Counted from the stretch's first letter, positions 10,772 through 24,679 are shown. The stretch: 64,000 nt of DNA from Nephrocerus scutellatus (GCA_947095585.1 OX352761.1:136492277-136556276); one strand, 5' to 3'. Notes: a model not told the origin generated them from the letters alone. Made by a program: numbers and translations.

Positions 10772-12913
10772 GTAAGTTTGAGGGTTAAATTTTACTGCAA
10801 TTTAATCTCATCAGCACTTTAAATTGGGCGATTACTTATCTCCTACCATTTGCCAATTGCATTAGAAAACCAAACCAAGAGTTAAAAATATTTTTTTCTT
10901 TTTTACACCTTGGTAGAAAAAGTCGTAACATTCTTAGAAAAATATTTCATTATCGCAAACGACCCCACACGATAAACTTCCTTTCAAAAGTTTCAGCATT
11001 TCAATAACATAATGCTTTCGCCTGCTCTAGAAGGAGTTTCAAATTAAAATTCCAAACGCGTACAGTACGCATCACGCGCTCAATCGAGTGGTGAGATGGT
11101 GATATGTCTTGGCACACAGCGTACGATGAAGTTGTGTGACAGTCGATATTGTTCACGACACAGGATGGCAGGAACAGTATTATCTTTCGCGCAGCTTTTT
11201 CTCATCTTCGCATCCAGATTGAATTCATAAACTCAGTGAGAAACGGAATGTTCACTTTGAGTTTTTAGTCCTTCAAGTATCCTTGAATAACAAAAAACAA
11301 AAGATTCACGCGCTAAAAAATTAAAATGAAATATTAATTTCCAGTCGAGTCAGTCGAGTAAAAATGAAACTTTGACTTTGTGAACGTTTGAGTTGCGTAA
11401 AGAGAAAAGTATGCGCTGTAAAAAATAATATGTTCCACGGTTGAAAAGGTGACATGAAATATTTTATTTTTTACATTTCGTCAGTTAAAAAAATACCCTT
11501 TATGCACAAAGAGAGAATTCCTTGGTACTACAGCAAAAAATTAGTTAAAAAGAATCTTTTACCTTTCGTAACATGTTAGATATGTTCTGCAGAATGCAAC
11601 TGACGCTTTTATTTGATGAAAAAAATATTTCACTAAAAAACTTGACCTTTAGTATGCATTTTGTACCAACCCAACATAGACGTTTTTTTTTTGTTTGTGG
11701 ACCAAGCTTTTGCTATGTAAAGTGGAAGATTGGAGGAGTCCAGTTTTTGATGTTATTTGACTATTTGGGTAGGTTGACTGTAGTGTTAAAAATGAATTTG
11801 TTTATTAGAAATTGTTTTTGTTTAGCATTTCAACACGTTGAGTTAAAGAGTTAAGATAAATATTTAATGCCATTACTAGATGTTGTTACTACAGTGTGTT
11901 TAAAACGCGTGTTGGATTAATCGGGTTCTCTTCCCATTCAGACGAACGAAATATTTTGTAATCTTCTGCATATTTTTAAAGTAGCTGAAAGTACGGTCAG
12001 CTTCCTGAGTGTAACAACAATTAACAAAAATACTGATTAACAGAGTGTATAAATTACCTTAATTAGTGATAAATACTGTAACCTAAAAGTCTCTTGTAAT
12101 ACGGCATTGTCGCTTAGACGATCTAACCCCTGCAGTTCCTTATTAGTTGTATAGAAGAATTTGATTCTCACAAGCGCAAATTCTAGCCGTCGCAGTTTTT
12201 AGACTGAAAGACACTTTATCACTCTTTTTACACTTTTCTAGAGGCACCGAGACCCTGCTGTTGGGTCTAAAGACTCCAGCACCATCCTTCATTCAATCGA
12301 TATATCAGACTAAACTTCTCGGGCCTAAAGCCGATACCAGACTGGACTTATTCATTCAATCTGTCATTCTGTCAAAGACAACATAGACCATGATGGTGTT
12401 CCGAGGATGCAGCTAAGAAACTTAAGGTGACCCATATGACACTGATTTGTATATATACTCCAGTTGCATTTTGATAGCACATGTTTTAGCCTTCCATGAC
12501 AGTCATATCAAAGATGCGAATAGCATCTCTGAAGATTTTCCAGTGTTTTTGGCATTGTCCTTAAAATGCTTTCGGCTCCCAATTTATTATGCACCCATAC
12601 ATTAAAATGGGTCTTACTTCATTCATGTTTCATAATATCCCGTATTAAACCTTCCACAGCTATGTCCATGCCATAAATAGTACAGAAGTGTGATTATTTT
12701 CTTAGTTATATTGCATAATAACTAATTAAGGTTAAAAAAAATATAGAGTAATGAAAACAAGAAATACAAACAAAATTGAGAAACTAAAACGTGGTTATGT
12801 CTAATTGAAAACTTATTGTACTTATATTAGGAGTTAACAATTCATAATAAATACTTAATATTTACCATTTAATTAATATTAAATTTTTATTAATATTCAT
12901 CTCACTGTAATAG
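10772..12913. other. Intron of the ADAM10 gene (2.1 kb)
   Basis: GTAAGT donor at 10772; acceptor TAG 12911-12913, phase 1. Mostly AT-rich sequence without recognisable content; a weak Jockey-like fragment lies at 12430-12650. Confidence 0.85.
12430..12650 (-). mobile_element. Weak Jockey-like LINE fragment
   Basis: On the minus strand about 12640-12580 reads NEVRPILMYGCIINW, resembling the conserved VRPILTYG..W block after the reverse-transcriptase core of Jockey-type LINEs. The remainder is too decayed to align by eye. Confidence 0.4.
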
Positions 12914-13054
12914 ACTTCAACAACGATGGCAAGCCGGACAACATAACTTTCATGATAAAACGCATTAAAGTTCACAATGCAAATGCGTTGAAGGATCCCG
13001 GATATCGATTTCCTGGCAACTATGGAGTGGAAAAATTCCTCGAATTGTTTTCGG
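12914..13054 (+). CDS. kuz/Kul: ADAM10 exon: catalytic domain, part 2
   Basis: 141 bp, phase 1 in and phase 1 out (GTAAGT at 13055). Together with the split codon it encodes residues 483-529, opening DFNNDGKPDNITFMIKR and closing with FPGNYGVEKFLELFS. The RFP...VGVEKFLEL block is a conserved part of the ADAM10 catalytic domain. It was found by phase and homology and is too short to stand out as an open frame. Confidence 0.95.
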
Positions 13055-15197
13055 GTAAGTGCAATATACTCGCATTTGGTGTGTGAGATCTCGATGAATC
13101 ATCATTTAATGAGGCTTTAAACATTCTATCCGAACTGAATAAATACACTGAAGCCCCGAGTTGGCTTACTTTTTACTTCACTCCATGTTATGATGAAGCA
13201 ACAACTGAGGCGCGTGTAACTGAATTAATTTTTTTTTAACTTAAAGATTGCAAAATTCGATCCCAATAAAAATTTGATGGAATTCTGTGAATTCGTGCAA
13301 TTGACGTGAATATTATGTATATAGCAGGGTGGTAAATGTAATTTGATTAGTGATTCCCTAAATGTCCCGGTTTGACTTTAGCGTTCTTAGCATTTTTGTT
13401 GTTGTTTTATTTCAGAAATTTTTAATAAAATTTTGTGGATGATCACGAGAAGAGAAAATTTTAAATGTCAACAGAGAATTGCGAGTTTTTCCCCGAATGA
13501 ATTTATTATTGTTGTGTGCACGCATCGGTGCGGATGAGTGCTATGATGCGAAAGTCGAAATTACATCGTCTGAAGATGCGCCGCTTTATTTCGGATTTCA
13601 TCCGCTGATGATTTAAGAATCATCTTACGGGGGAGTGGTAAATAAAGAATCTCATACTACAGTACTTTTGCTTTCATAAATATTTTTTGAGGAAAATGCC
13701 TTTAACCTTGCGTCGTAAGGAGGAAGTACTGCTACTGCTACTGTGTGGATAAGAGCTTAAGCTTTAGATTCTCAAAGGTTAGATCGTCATGTACAACCCC
13801 GACGAGCACAACAAAAGCCTTGAGATGAACGATGATTTCTTTTCTTGTCTAATTGTGTGAAAAAGTTTCCATTTAGCACAGCACGCCACCCGAAGGCATG
13901 TTGCTCCTCTCTTCGTTGTTTGTTCTGAATGGTTCTGAATTCTAAAATTAATTCAGCTATGTAGGTCGAAAGTTGGTAAAGACAGGAGTTGAAATTACTT
14001 GCATAGAAGACAAATATTTGTTTATAGAGATATGTTATCCAACTTTGTGCTCTTAATGTAAATGAAGAAATGAAGTTGATGTAGGCGACTTTTCTGTCAA
14101 ATCTAATAACCTATGATTGATTTATATCCAGAATTAATAGTGTGGATTTTTAAATGCCAATTTTTGTGTTATGTGTCAAAACATAAAATACCAATTTGCT
14201 TATTCACCTTAAAGCCGAAAGCCGTTCCATAAATAGAACATAACCAGCTCGATATTTTTTTTAACATCACTTTTGTAAAAAGGTTTGTTTTATGAATGAG
14301 TTTCATTCCTTCCGTTTCGTGCTTAATAGGATAGAAGGATATAATAAATGCAGTGAAAAACTGTTGAATACAGACCAACTGTACTGTTGAATGCAGACGA
14401 ATACCGTAGTAACAGCAGCATCACAGCTTAAGAGAATTGCAACATCATTGTGGAGCTACAAAATTCGACAGAATGATCATTGTCTATGATGCATTTATCC
14501 TTTATAGTGGTGTGTCAGCGCGCGCGTTACTGCAACAAGGATCCACAGCGAAGCGCCATTGAACAGAGTATGGATTGTGCGAAATGCTTTGCAAGGGACT
14601 AAGTTTTTCTCGTCCTTTCGGAATCGTGGTGTGCACAGATTGTTTAGATGACTTTCAAATGTAATTCTTTGTAATACATGGGGTCCTCTCTCCTTTGTAC
14701 AATCATTTGCATCTGTAGGACAATCTGAAATTACACAACATTGTAGGGTGCAGTAAATCGTGTTTGTATTCGATGGATGTTTCCGAAGCAGATTCATTGT
14801 CGGTTGGTTCAGCAGATGGGAAAACTGCAATTAACTTATTTAAATCCACAGTTAAAACCATATTTTAAATTTTGCATTATAGACAATTTCTACAAGATAT
14901 AGTTTTAAAAATTTTTCAAAATATATATGTCCTCGATTGAACAGAAATAAAATATTACATATTTTCTAAGCCATGTTTGAATGTTACTTAATTTTTAATT
15001 TAAATATTACTTACGAAACTTAGTTAATTGTAAAGTGCGATAAAAAACAAATAATAAAGAAAATACATTCTTAAGATTAAGCCTTTGAAGTATTGATACA
15101 ATATATAATTATACAGTTAGTAGCTTTGTTACACCAGATATCAATGATCTAATTGTTCTATAAACATGATCTTGGATCTATGCTATACTTCGATATA

Positions 15198-15860
15198 TCA
15201 TCATCATATTTGGCTCTACTACCGGTGTCCGGTCCTGACCTTCCGCAAAAAATCTCTCCAACGGTCCCGATTTCGAGCCGATGTCATCAAGTTTCTTCGT
15301 CTTCGCCATCCTTCCAGCGTAAGCTTGACCGGTCTCGCTGGTCCCATAAATCCTACCGCTAAGGACTTTCCGAGTAGGATCCTCTTTGCTCATTCGAGCT
15401 AGGTGTCCTGCCCACCGGAGTCTACCGAACTTAATTCTCTTCACCATGTCGACATCGCGGTAACGCTCGTAGATCTCATCATTATAGAGTCTCCGGAATC
15501 GTCCTTCCTCACATACGGGGCCAACAATTCTCCGTAAGACATTTCCATTGCCGTATACACCAGGAGCTTGGAAATCGTTTAGCCGTTTCCGTTGCCGTGA
15601 ACGTCGTCTATCCGAGGCTGATTTTGGGTTCCGTAATACATTTTTTTACGGGTGAGGTTATTGGCCTCGCGCTAACCTTACTTTGAAGGGACTAGCCCGA
15701 TAATTTAGCTTTTCCTATATAAGGAGAAAAATTACCTGCGGCCACCACGCCGAGGTTTGATCGCACTTCCACCAGTCAGAGATAATTACGGCCACCTGCA
15801 ACTCTAGAGCATTCTGTGTTATTCGCCCTATTTTGCTGATGGCTGACCGCCACTTTGATA
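15198..15860 (-). mobile_element. RTE-like LINE, short deletion derivative
   Basis: On the minus strand 15860-15540 is the shared 5' block and 15530-15198 the C-terminal block, joined directly, so nearly the whole reverse transcriptase is missing. The C-terminal reading (RLRWAGHLARMSKEDP, KVLSGRIYGT) matches the copies at 1700 and 25570. It ends in TATCATCATCATATTTGGC on the plus strand. Confidence 0.8.
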
Positions 15861-16281
15861 GATGGGTTTTACATTAAACTCGTAAACTAGTAAACTAGTG
15901 ATTGTACTAAACTTTATAATACATAATATTTTGGAGATATTGATTGAGCCGATTGAGCTGAAACTCTCACAGAATATGCGTCTTAACAAAATCTCGGTAA
16001 GCCACATAATACGAATACGATCGAGGTGGTGCTTTATTTAGGTTTATTTTGACAAAGATCATGAACTGTGGTAAGTTATGGTCGTTGGATATAAGCGAAC
16101 GAAAATTTTAAGCGACTAAGTCGAACGTTCGACTCGCTAACCATAACAGGGGTGTAACATTAACAAAAGTACAACCGAGGCATGACAGAAAGATGTTTCG
16201 TTCCGCATCTACCGTTCCAGTGACTCCGAACGACCTATTCAACAAATTCTACGCAAATTATGATAAGCGTATAATAGCTGT

Positions 16282-16500
16282 GGGCGACGGACTGCTGAGC
16301 AGGGGGTTCATGGTTCGAATCTCAGTAACACCAAAGTATTTTTCACGGTGTCCCACCTCTCGCGAAAGTTTGACAAACGTCCGAGAGCAATAACTTAATT
16401 CGCCTTCGGATCCGGCATTTAATTCAACACAACATGCTCAACACAAATGGTTGCGAGAAGTCAGGCCTTGGACCGCATGGTCTGTCGCGCCGATATTATA
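16282..16500 (+). mobile_element. tRNA-derived SINE copy 2 with 12-bp target-site duplication
   Basis: The direct repeats TATAATAGCTGT at 16270-16281 and 16501-16512 flank the element exactly. Inside are a B-box sequence (GGTTCGAATCTC) followed by the family body and ending CGCGCCGATATTA. The head is 5'-truncated and lacks the A box, so internal promoter function is unlikely. Confidence 0.88.
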
Positions 16501-16730
16501 TATAATAGCTGTATTTTATTTGGAATCCGAATAAGGAATTCGAATGTCAAAACCAGCCAAATTGCAGGTTTTCCAATTCCAAAGAAGGAATTCGACAGTG
16601 CAATTGTTGTTGTAATTCCTTATTCCACGGCATATAAAATACGGCTAATGTTGATATGTTTGGAAAAAATAAAAAACAATAATTTATTGATTCGAAATGA
16701 ACACTCAAAATGGTTTTTGTCTTTTTTTAG

Positions 16731-16855
16731 AGGAGGACTACGATGCCTTTTGCCTGGCTTACATGTTTACCTATCGCGACTTTGAAATGGGTACTCTGGG
16801 ACTCGCATGGACGGGAGACTTGAAGAATGCTGGAGGAGTTTGCGAAAAAAACGGG
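16731..16855 (+). CDS. kuz/Kul: ADAM10 exon: catalytic domain, part 3
   Basis: 125 bp, phase 1 in and phase 0 out (GTGAGT at 16856). Encodes residues 530-571 including FCLAYMFTYRDF, GTLGLAWTG and GGVCEKNG, which match the conserved CLAYVFT.RDF and LGLAW blocks of ADAM10. It is followed by the longest intron of the gene (21.7 kb). Confidence 0.96.
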
Positions 16856-17969
16856 GTGAGTTTAGTTCATAATATAAATTTATTTTATTCTTTCATATTT
16901 TACACACACAAAATGTAAATTGTTAAATAAAGTGACATTGATAAGGGTAATAATGACACAATATTACACAAAGGGCAATTAATGCATAGTATACTGAGAG
17001 AATTTAACATAAAAGTTCCCCCAAGTTACTGATATTCTTTATTGTGGAAAGTCTCCTTTATATTTTTAACGAACCTTCAAACTCTTCAGATTTCTTTATT
17101 CAAAACAACTCGAATTAAATCACAAAATCGGAAAAATATAGCAAAAACCGTCCCAGTAAATCCACAGTCATCAAACATAGACGTCTTACTCTATCCAAAA
17201 TAATAAAATATAATAAAGCAACCCTTACCCATTGATAGGATTTATTTTGTTTGTCGGTTTAAGTTCTTCAATTTATATATAGATACCACAAAATCCAATT
17301 AGTAATCTCAAGAAAGACGATAGAAAATGGATTCATGTTAATTCGAGAGTCCTTAGCCTTTCTCATATTGAAAGGCATATCCTCGATGACTCCGACGATA
17401 TTCATGTGAATTAGAATGCTATGATTCTCCGTGTACCTTAATAACTTAAGTTATACGTTTCAACTCGTATGTCCTTATTATAGTTCTGTATTTTTCTGTC
17501 AATAGATATACGAGAACCCAACAAGAAAATGAGATTTTACTGCGCCATGAAGAACTCTTATAGGACTGCTTAAGACGAGCAAAATAAGTACTCCCCCCAC
17601 GCGATGTTCTGACGAGAATAAATGATTTGTTATTCATCGTCGTCAGTAATATTTTTTTTTCACTCATAGTGTTGAAAATACAAGCCTTAAGGATACCTTG
17701 TGAATTATGATGGGAATTGCCAATAATGTGTAATCCGCGAGTCAAAAGGAAGAAAATAATGACTCAATTACCAGTGGCTTGCAAATGATTTTAGTTGACT
17801 TATTATTTCTGCTGAGAATTTATTTGTATACACGATATGATCCTTAATTTCTTAATATATTGATAAGTTATTTAAGCGAAATTTAAGTTTATTACTTAAA
17901 TTTAAATTTTAGCATTTAAGAATCCCCAAAAAAATCAAATGGCAAGTCTACCTACACTCACTCCTATTC

Positions 17970-18790
17970 AATCTAACACGTATTATCACCACTATTATCT
18001 CGATTGTAGATTAAGATAACACTGCTTACGACCTCACCGAGGCAATTACAAATGCTTATCACACAAGCTGTCCTGCAGCTCGCGTCAGAGGCACGAAAGA
18101 TGTTCCCTGGTGGAAACATGACTTCGAGGCCAAGAGAAGAGAAGTTCGGTAACTCTTTAACAAGACCAAACAAACAATTATTTGGACGGCCTACCGAACT
18201 TCTCGAACAAAATACCTGCATTAAGAAATAGCAAAAGAAACAGCTGGAGAGAATTCTGTTAAAGTATCGAAAATTGCCAACAGCATGTCGACTACACAAA
18301 GTTCTCTCATTTGATCACAAAAATCCACTTGGTTCAGTCAAGAACTCAAGACACCAAACGGTGAACTGACAACCAAAAAACAAGAAACTCTTGACTGTTT
18401 GGTAAAAAGTAATTTCCCCAATTGTCTAATACTAAGCAACCAAAAAGAAAATGAGGACATTAACTCACATCCATACCTTATCCCTTATCCTTAGAGATAT
18501 CTCTATACTCTTTGGCAGAAGGAATTTGCACTGGCACAAATTACAGCCGCTTCTGTAACGGGGCAAACCTAACGCCAGAAAACATAGTCTTCATATGTGA
18601 CGCTCTCACCAGGAAAAGACAGTTCCATGGCAGAATGTCAAACCGATCGACTTGGCAGATATGATGGCATTCATAAAGGAACTAAGCCACCACATAATGT
18701 GGCGAATATCAGTTGTCGACCACTTGCATTCACGCTGGCCCACTCAGTTTATGTGGTCACGCATGATCTCTTACCATGTGAGTTTTTTTT
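17970..18790 (+). mobile_element. Jockey-like LINE fragment
   Basis: 18040-18190 reads AYHTSCPAARVRG, then PWWKHDFEAKRREVR and LFNKTKQTI, the linker between endonuclease and reverse transcriptase in Jockey-type LINEs. 18520-18700 continues with GANLTPENIVFICDAL. Several stops and frameshifts; both ends missing. Confidence 0.6.
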
Positions 18791-19968
18791 TGTCATTGTC
18801 TTCTATCTGATGATTATTAATTTTCTGAAGATTTATTGGCTCTCAACAATTGGAAACGACAAAAACATTCTCGCATACAACGAAGGACTGTTCTTCCTGG
18901 CCAATGTGTTGATGGATATACATACATATATACTTGTCCATAAAATAGTACTTCGCGAACGGAGCAAAATTTTTGCTAAAATCGCGAGATATTTATGTTA
19001 TAGAACTTTTGGTTTGAGTCGAACGTTCATTTAGCGCTATATGGGGTAAAGTCGTTGTCATCAGATGACAGCGCACAGCAATGATGAATGTCAGGCCATA
19101 AAATAAAGAAGAATAAGAAGCAAGCTTTGCGTAGTGTTCTGTGTTTTGCTATGAAAAGAGCACACCACTTAATATGTGGTTCCATGTTGTCTACGAGTAC
19201 AACTAAATCACTAGAACAAATGAGCATCCCATAAAGGAGGTCGTTTTGCTCAAGGACGATTTGCACTTGAACCGAAGCTGTGGCCTTGTATGGTGTATAG
19301 TACGTACACAGTACGGGATATTGAAGCGTTATTTATCATCGAATGAAATACGATCGATACAAAAATTTATGGACTTAAATAATTTTATTGGGTTCATAGC
19401 AATTTTGAAGAGCAAATTTCCTATTATATTATTGTGGTTGGTATTTGAGTCAGTGATGTAGATTTCTTTTAATGTAGGACGAAATTCATCATCGTAAAAT
19501 AAAGGTAATAATTTGTTCTTGAAGGTGTTTGGGCTCAGAATTGTTTTGTCCACATATAGCCTCTATGGAATATAATTTACAAGGAGTTTTTGTAATAATA
19601 AAATATTACCTTGCTATGTGAAGATATTTCTACAAGATTTTAAATTCACTCTTTTAAATTTAAGCTTTATCTAAGAAGCCTAATAGTATGCAACGTTAAA
19701 TGCAGGTCTTTCATTCATAAGCGATAGGTCACTCAATCAAAAGCGATTTCTGCAATACTGAAAAACCACATTTTACTTTGCAAACGCTTAGGCTTAAAAA
19801 AATGGATAGCGATGAGTAGATTGAGTATTTTTTTCAGTTTTCACAGGGGTAGTAGCCCCTATGAATGAAAAAATTACGCCATCGCAAACCGAGCGCTAAC
19901 AAAATGTTTTATAACAAGTCCCATCAAATTTTGACTGGTAGAAGCAGAGATATACGACACGACAAACA

Positions 19969-20030
19969 AACGTATAAACGTATAAACGTACATCCGTGCA
20001 TCCGTACATCTGTACAAATGTACACACGTT
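19969..20030 (+). repeat. Short degenerate tandem repeat
   Basis: Units around ACGTATAAACGTACATCCGT repeat with an 8-9 bp period (CGTATAAA, CGTACATC, CGTGCATC, CGTACATC). Confidence 0.5.
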
Positions 20031-20059
20031 CGCTGAAAAACTTTCCTGTCCTCTGTATA

Positions 20060-20480
20060 TAAGCTCCGCCCTTTGGCCTCGCAATTAAGAAAATTGGAGG
20101 CGATAAGCGTAGGTAGAGTGGTGGTCCCCGCTGTCTTAACGAGGACTTTAAATAGCCCAAGAGCACCATTTTGTAAGCACAGACCTCAGGAGCCTCTAGG
20201 CCGGGATAGATATCTGGAAATGAATATATCCAAACTGTAGTATTCAGGTACGAGATTAGATCATTGATCTGGCACTCAACAAAGAAAGGTTTTCCTAATT
20301 TGTGGAGTCGGGAGCCCGTCTGGGCATGACATTTGCACAGATAATGCATGAGAGTTTCTTACTAATTAACATCCCTGCAACTTCTGCAAAATATATTATG
20401 CAGGATTCCCAGTTTATCTGCGTGGCTGCCCAACGGCCAGCGGCCAGTAATTATAGCTACATAGCTACGTATTTTTAATG
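20060..20480 (-). mobile_element. C-terminal (RNase H end) LINE fragment
   Basis: On the minus strand 20470-20390 reads ITGRWPLGSHADKLGI then CRSC, and 20360-20270 reads LMHYLCKCHAQTGSRL followed by LGKPFF. This Cys/His block with the LTGHWPLG phrase is the characteristic C-terminus of RNase-H-bearing LINEs of the Jockey/I group. Truncated and frameshifted between the two parts. Confidence 0.65.
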
Positions 20481-21699
20481 CATTTGGATTCAATAGACGA
20501 CAGATTTGTGATAACCTGTAAAATAATATGGTTTTTATTTTTGTTTTATAATAAGAGGACAAAATGTATAGATACAATTAAAAAAGCTGGTTCTTTTGTG
20601 GTCAGTTCCCACATTCAAATTTCAAAAATGTATTAATTAATGATACTTTAAACTGAATATTTGTTTGCCTAACTATGGCTTATTGAATAAATTCTGCATT
20701 CGGTGATATCAGTGGAAATTACTTTCACAGAGATAAAAATAATAATTTTATTATCCCTGCACTCTGTGTCATAAATCATTGGAAATGATAATAAAAAAAA
20801 CACAGAAACCCTTTTATAATTGCATTAATTTGCAATATGCAATCTACAACTAGAAAGCAACTCTCCAAAATGGAACAACACGAGAAAACAAACGCAATCA
20901 ACAATTGGATACAATTGCATTTTTATATGAAATGCGTAAATTGAAAAAAATACAAGTGCTTCCGTGCTTTGCGTACAATAGCACCAATCAATGGTTTATT
21001 CCTGTTCCAGTTAATTCTGCCAAACAGGAATACAAAAAATAAAAGCAGACTCGTATCCAGCATATTTGTTTACCAAACGGATAATTGCGAATAATTACGT
21101 TTATTCAGTAGCAATTAAAATTCATTATCGTGCTTTCGCTTGCGGTTACACCTGATTCAAATAGAGCTGCAAAAAAGAAATACCCAGTATGAATACATAT
21201 GTGTATTACTATTCCATTCACGGACATATTCTTCATGTTTTCCACTCTGATAATATCCTTTTTATGTTTATCATTGTCCTGTTAATTATAATGTAAAAAA
21301 AATGTACATTTTTATTATGATAAATATCTGACAAATGAATTATTGATTTATGACGTACAAGTGAGGAAGCACCAGATGCAGATGGCAACGATTAAATTTC
21401 AATATTTAAAAAAATGTGGATCGACCGCGATTGATCTGCTATGCACGTGTCATCCCGAAGTACTATAACGAGGTTTTACCAGCTGGTGTAATCCTCACTG
21501 TGACCAGGCTTTTAACCCTGTCGTTACAATAAAAATATTTATATTTTTTGGTATCTTGGAATTTGTTTTTTTTTGTTTCTTCAAAAATATTGTTATTTGT
21601 GCAAATTCTGTATGACTTAGAATTACATTCGTAGGTCCTTGAGGTGCGCAGATCCTAGCAACGAGTATGGTGGTGGAACCAGACTATTCACAAATTTTG

Positions 21700-22345
21700 T
21701 GAAGCAAAGTTGTTGCACTCGATATTTCCAAGGCATTTGACAGAGGCTGACATCAAGCTCTTTTGTCAAAAATGAATGCCTATAGAATCGATAAGGCCTG
21801 CACGAACTCTAATGCTGTCTTCTGTCGTCCAAGCGTAATTTAAACCTCCAACCTTTATCCATTTATCAAGTAAACTGAAAAACTCGTGATTCTCGGTGTG
21901 CGTCAACAAGAAGCTTCGTTGGAACTATTTGGTCGTTTGCCATTATCAAGAATGCTGCGAAATATTTAGGTTTCCTAAAACGGTGCAAGATGTACTTTAC
22001 TTCTTTAGATCTGGCTGCTATTTACAAGGCAAACATTCGCCGTAAACTTGAATACAACTGTATTAGCTGGGCAGGTGCCCCAAAGACCTCATTGCATCTA
22101 CAAGACAAAATTAACAACAGCGTGATAAAGCTTATTGGTGACGTAAATATCGCGAAAACAATCGAATCGCTTGAACATCGTAGGAATGTTTCCTGCTGGT
22201 CACTGTTTTACTCGAGCATACGGGTATACCATTAGGCCTACCTTGGGACGTATTAACCAATTCAGAGATTCCATCTTTAGACGCACTATAATTATGTGGA
22301 ATGAATTGCCCGATTCTGTGTTTCCGCATTTGTATTATCTACAAT
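21700..22345 (+). mobile_element. CR1/Jockey-like LINE fragment (reverse transcriptase and C-terminus)
   Basis: 21725-21790 reads VALDISKAFDR (the catalytic A-motif region of reverse transcriptase), 21990-22130 reads KANIRRKLEYNCISWAGAP and 22155-22330 reads ESLEHRRNV, FRDSIFRRTIIMWNELP. Related decayed copies occur at 35770-36020 and 59020-60720. Not functional. Confidence 0.7.
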
Positions 22346-22351
22346 CATATA

Positions 22352-22440
22352 AAACACACACGGGACCGGTGGAGAGACTTTTTGCGGGAGGCCAGGACCG
22401 GAACCCGGTTGTAGAGCTAAATATGATGATGATTATGAAT
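22352..22440 (+). mobile_element. Terminal fragment of the RTE-like LINE nested next to a CR1-like LINE
   Basis: Reads GGACCGGTGGAGAGACTTTT followed by the conserved 3' end TGTAGAGCTAAATATGATGATG. The preceding CR1-like frame stops being recognisable exactly here, suggesting a 5'-truncated insertion about 90 bp long. Confidence 0.65.
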
Positions 22441-24679
22441 TGAACTACCAACAAAAGAATCAATCATTTAAAATAGGAACAGCATTAAACAAAGCCACAA
22501 CAGACCAAATTTCCCATCAATATATCAATGCATGTCATGACAATGTCATTCAGAAGACAACAGATGAAATAAAAATATGACAGGGCATCATTATATTGTC
22601 TTTCTTAGTAACCCAATCCAGGCAATCAGGATTAGGATGATTTATGATGGAAATAGAAGAGCGAAAATTGCCTAATTTGCTAATAGAAATTTCTACGTTT
22701 CTTCGCACTAGAGATTTTCCACACACTCGGAAACGTAATGTAAATTACTTTTCTTATGGTTATATCAGTAATTAAATTCTGTTACTAAGCATGGGAAAAA
22801 TTCTTCACTGATAATTTTGAATGAGTCCGTGTGCTAAGAAATTCATTATAAGCTTGGTGCGAAATAAACAAAAGTTTTTCTGACCAACATCAAGTTACGG
22901 TCGCGGTCATTCTTCCTAGTAGTTTGAAGTTATATAGTAATACTACAAAATTTCACCCACATAAACACAAATCAGTTTTTAAATTCAATTTCGATTGCAA
23001 CCCCATGTGGCCCAGCTAAAAATGTGTAAGCACTTTCTAAATCTCCGAACGCAGCTAAAGTATTTTTGATGTTGTTGTTGCATCCTGTTTTTGTTCTGCG
23101 TTGTTTAGCTGGACAAACACTCAGCTGATACTGGTTCGTTTAAGCTTTCGCGTCCGGTGCAAAATTGTAAATTGTAAATTTTGTTTACCAACTGCACAAC
23201 ATTTGGAGGACAACAGACAGCTGAGTTTACCTATTTGTTTCGCCTTTTTCTCATTGTTTGCATCGCCGTTGCATGCGATTGCACTTTTATTCCCGCGAGA
23301 CGGAATAGACGCTGCCCACCGAGTGTCCATGTTCGCACACAGGACATAAAGCAGAACTGGCGTCGCTGGACAATACCATTTTGTATCGGGCGGGAGCACG
23401 GTTATACATGATAGCGGACAAACATACGGACGGACAAGTATGCCGCCATCACAACCAAACACGACCCAAGTGCGGTATGTTTTCCCAGTGAATTGGAAAA
23501 TTACTCTCAATCATGTTGACATACAAGTTTTCACCAGTTTACATGTATGTACATGTCCTGTTTTCTGCAGCAGAGGTGCCTTTAGCGTTCTTGCAACGGC
23601 CTGACAACGCACAGAATAGATGTGTGGATTTGAACGAAGCGAGGATAGTCGCGTCGCTATTTACCTTTGGGAAATTAGAGATATAATAGTGGGAGGACTG
23701 CCAAGTAGCCTGTTTACTTGATCATCTGAAGCTATTTATATACAGAGTTATATGACAACAAAAGCAAATTCTAATACACACACATCAACCCGTTTGCTAA
23801 GGGTTTTCAAATTGTTCGACTGCGGTTCCAATTCGGTTCAGTGAATCTCATTCGCCTGGAGTTGCGTCTGATTTTATTGCATTTTATTAACACTGCTAGC
23901 GGTTTAGTTTGTGGTGAGTGTTCTTGTTGTGTTCTGTAAATATGCAATGCAAGGGTCGTTTTAAATTTTTCATCGGAAAGTATTTAATGCAAATAAAATT
24001 ATTTAAAGGAAAGCCAAAAGTCTTAATTGGAAATCTTGTGGTTATGAAGCGAATACTTTGCCCCTGTACGAATTAGATCCTTTATTTCTTCACTAAATCT
24101 CTCTCGTTTTGCAAAAGTTGCAGAAACAATGAAAAAATTCTTGAACTAATACTTTTCTTACTCTACACGCCTTTTTATGGGATTCTAAATCAGTCATATC
24201 AGATTTCAGTGATTACAAGTGATACAAAATATGTGATACACTTAATGAAAGAAAAATCATAAAACTAAAAAAACATGACCGCTTCTGTTAGGCCCTGTAG
24301 TAGGCGTTGGTAGTAGACGCCCTACTCACCATCGTGTCTGGTTTTCATCACCTTAACTTAGCAACCGTTTCGATGACCCAGTGCGTTCGATCACAAACCT
24401 GCTAATCTGACAAAAACCCGCAAGTTAATGCTAATTCTGATGTTTCGGAATTCAGTTGGCCAGGTTTAACATGGGTGCTAGTATTTTTCTCCCACCACGG
24501 TCTTGCTATCTTTGTACATAGTGATGTGGCTTATCAAACCCACCACAGTTCAACCATTATTTTAACGCTTGATTTAATTTCATTTGGTTCAAAGTCTCCT
24601 ATTTAGACAGTAACTCATCTTGTAATCAATTAGACTGACCCTATTTCAAGAATTTTATCACTTTACTCACATTCTGAGG

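Larger units (their letters stand above)
13055..16730. other. Intron of the ADAM10 gene (3.7 kb)
   Basis: GTAAGT donor; acceptor CTTTTTTTAG ending 16730, phase 1. Contains an RTE-like LINE derivative (15198-15860, minus) and a SINE (16282-16500, plus). 13055-15190 shows no recognisable gene or repeat. Confidence 0.85.

Noticed and set aside
20000..20349. 141-codon minus-strand open frame
   Set aside because: Its first part is the C-terminal Cys block of a LINE and the rest runs through the adjacent CGTATAAA repeat, so it is not a gene.
23830..23945. Promoter-like stretch with TCAGT initiator and a GTGAGT donor-like site
   Set aside because: Single weak motifs in the middle of a catalytic-domain intron; no downstream open exon could be attached.
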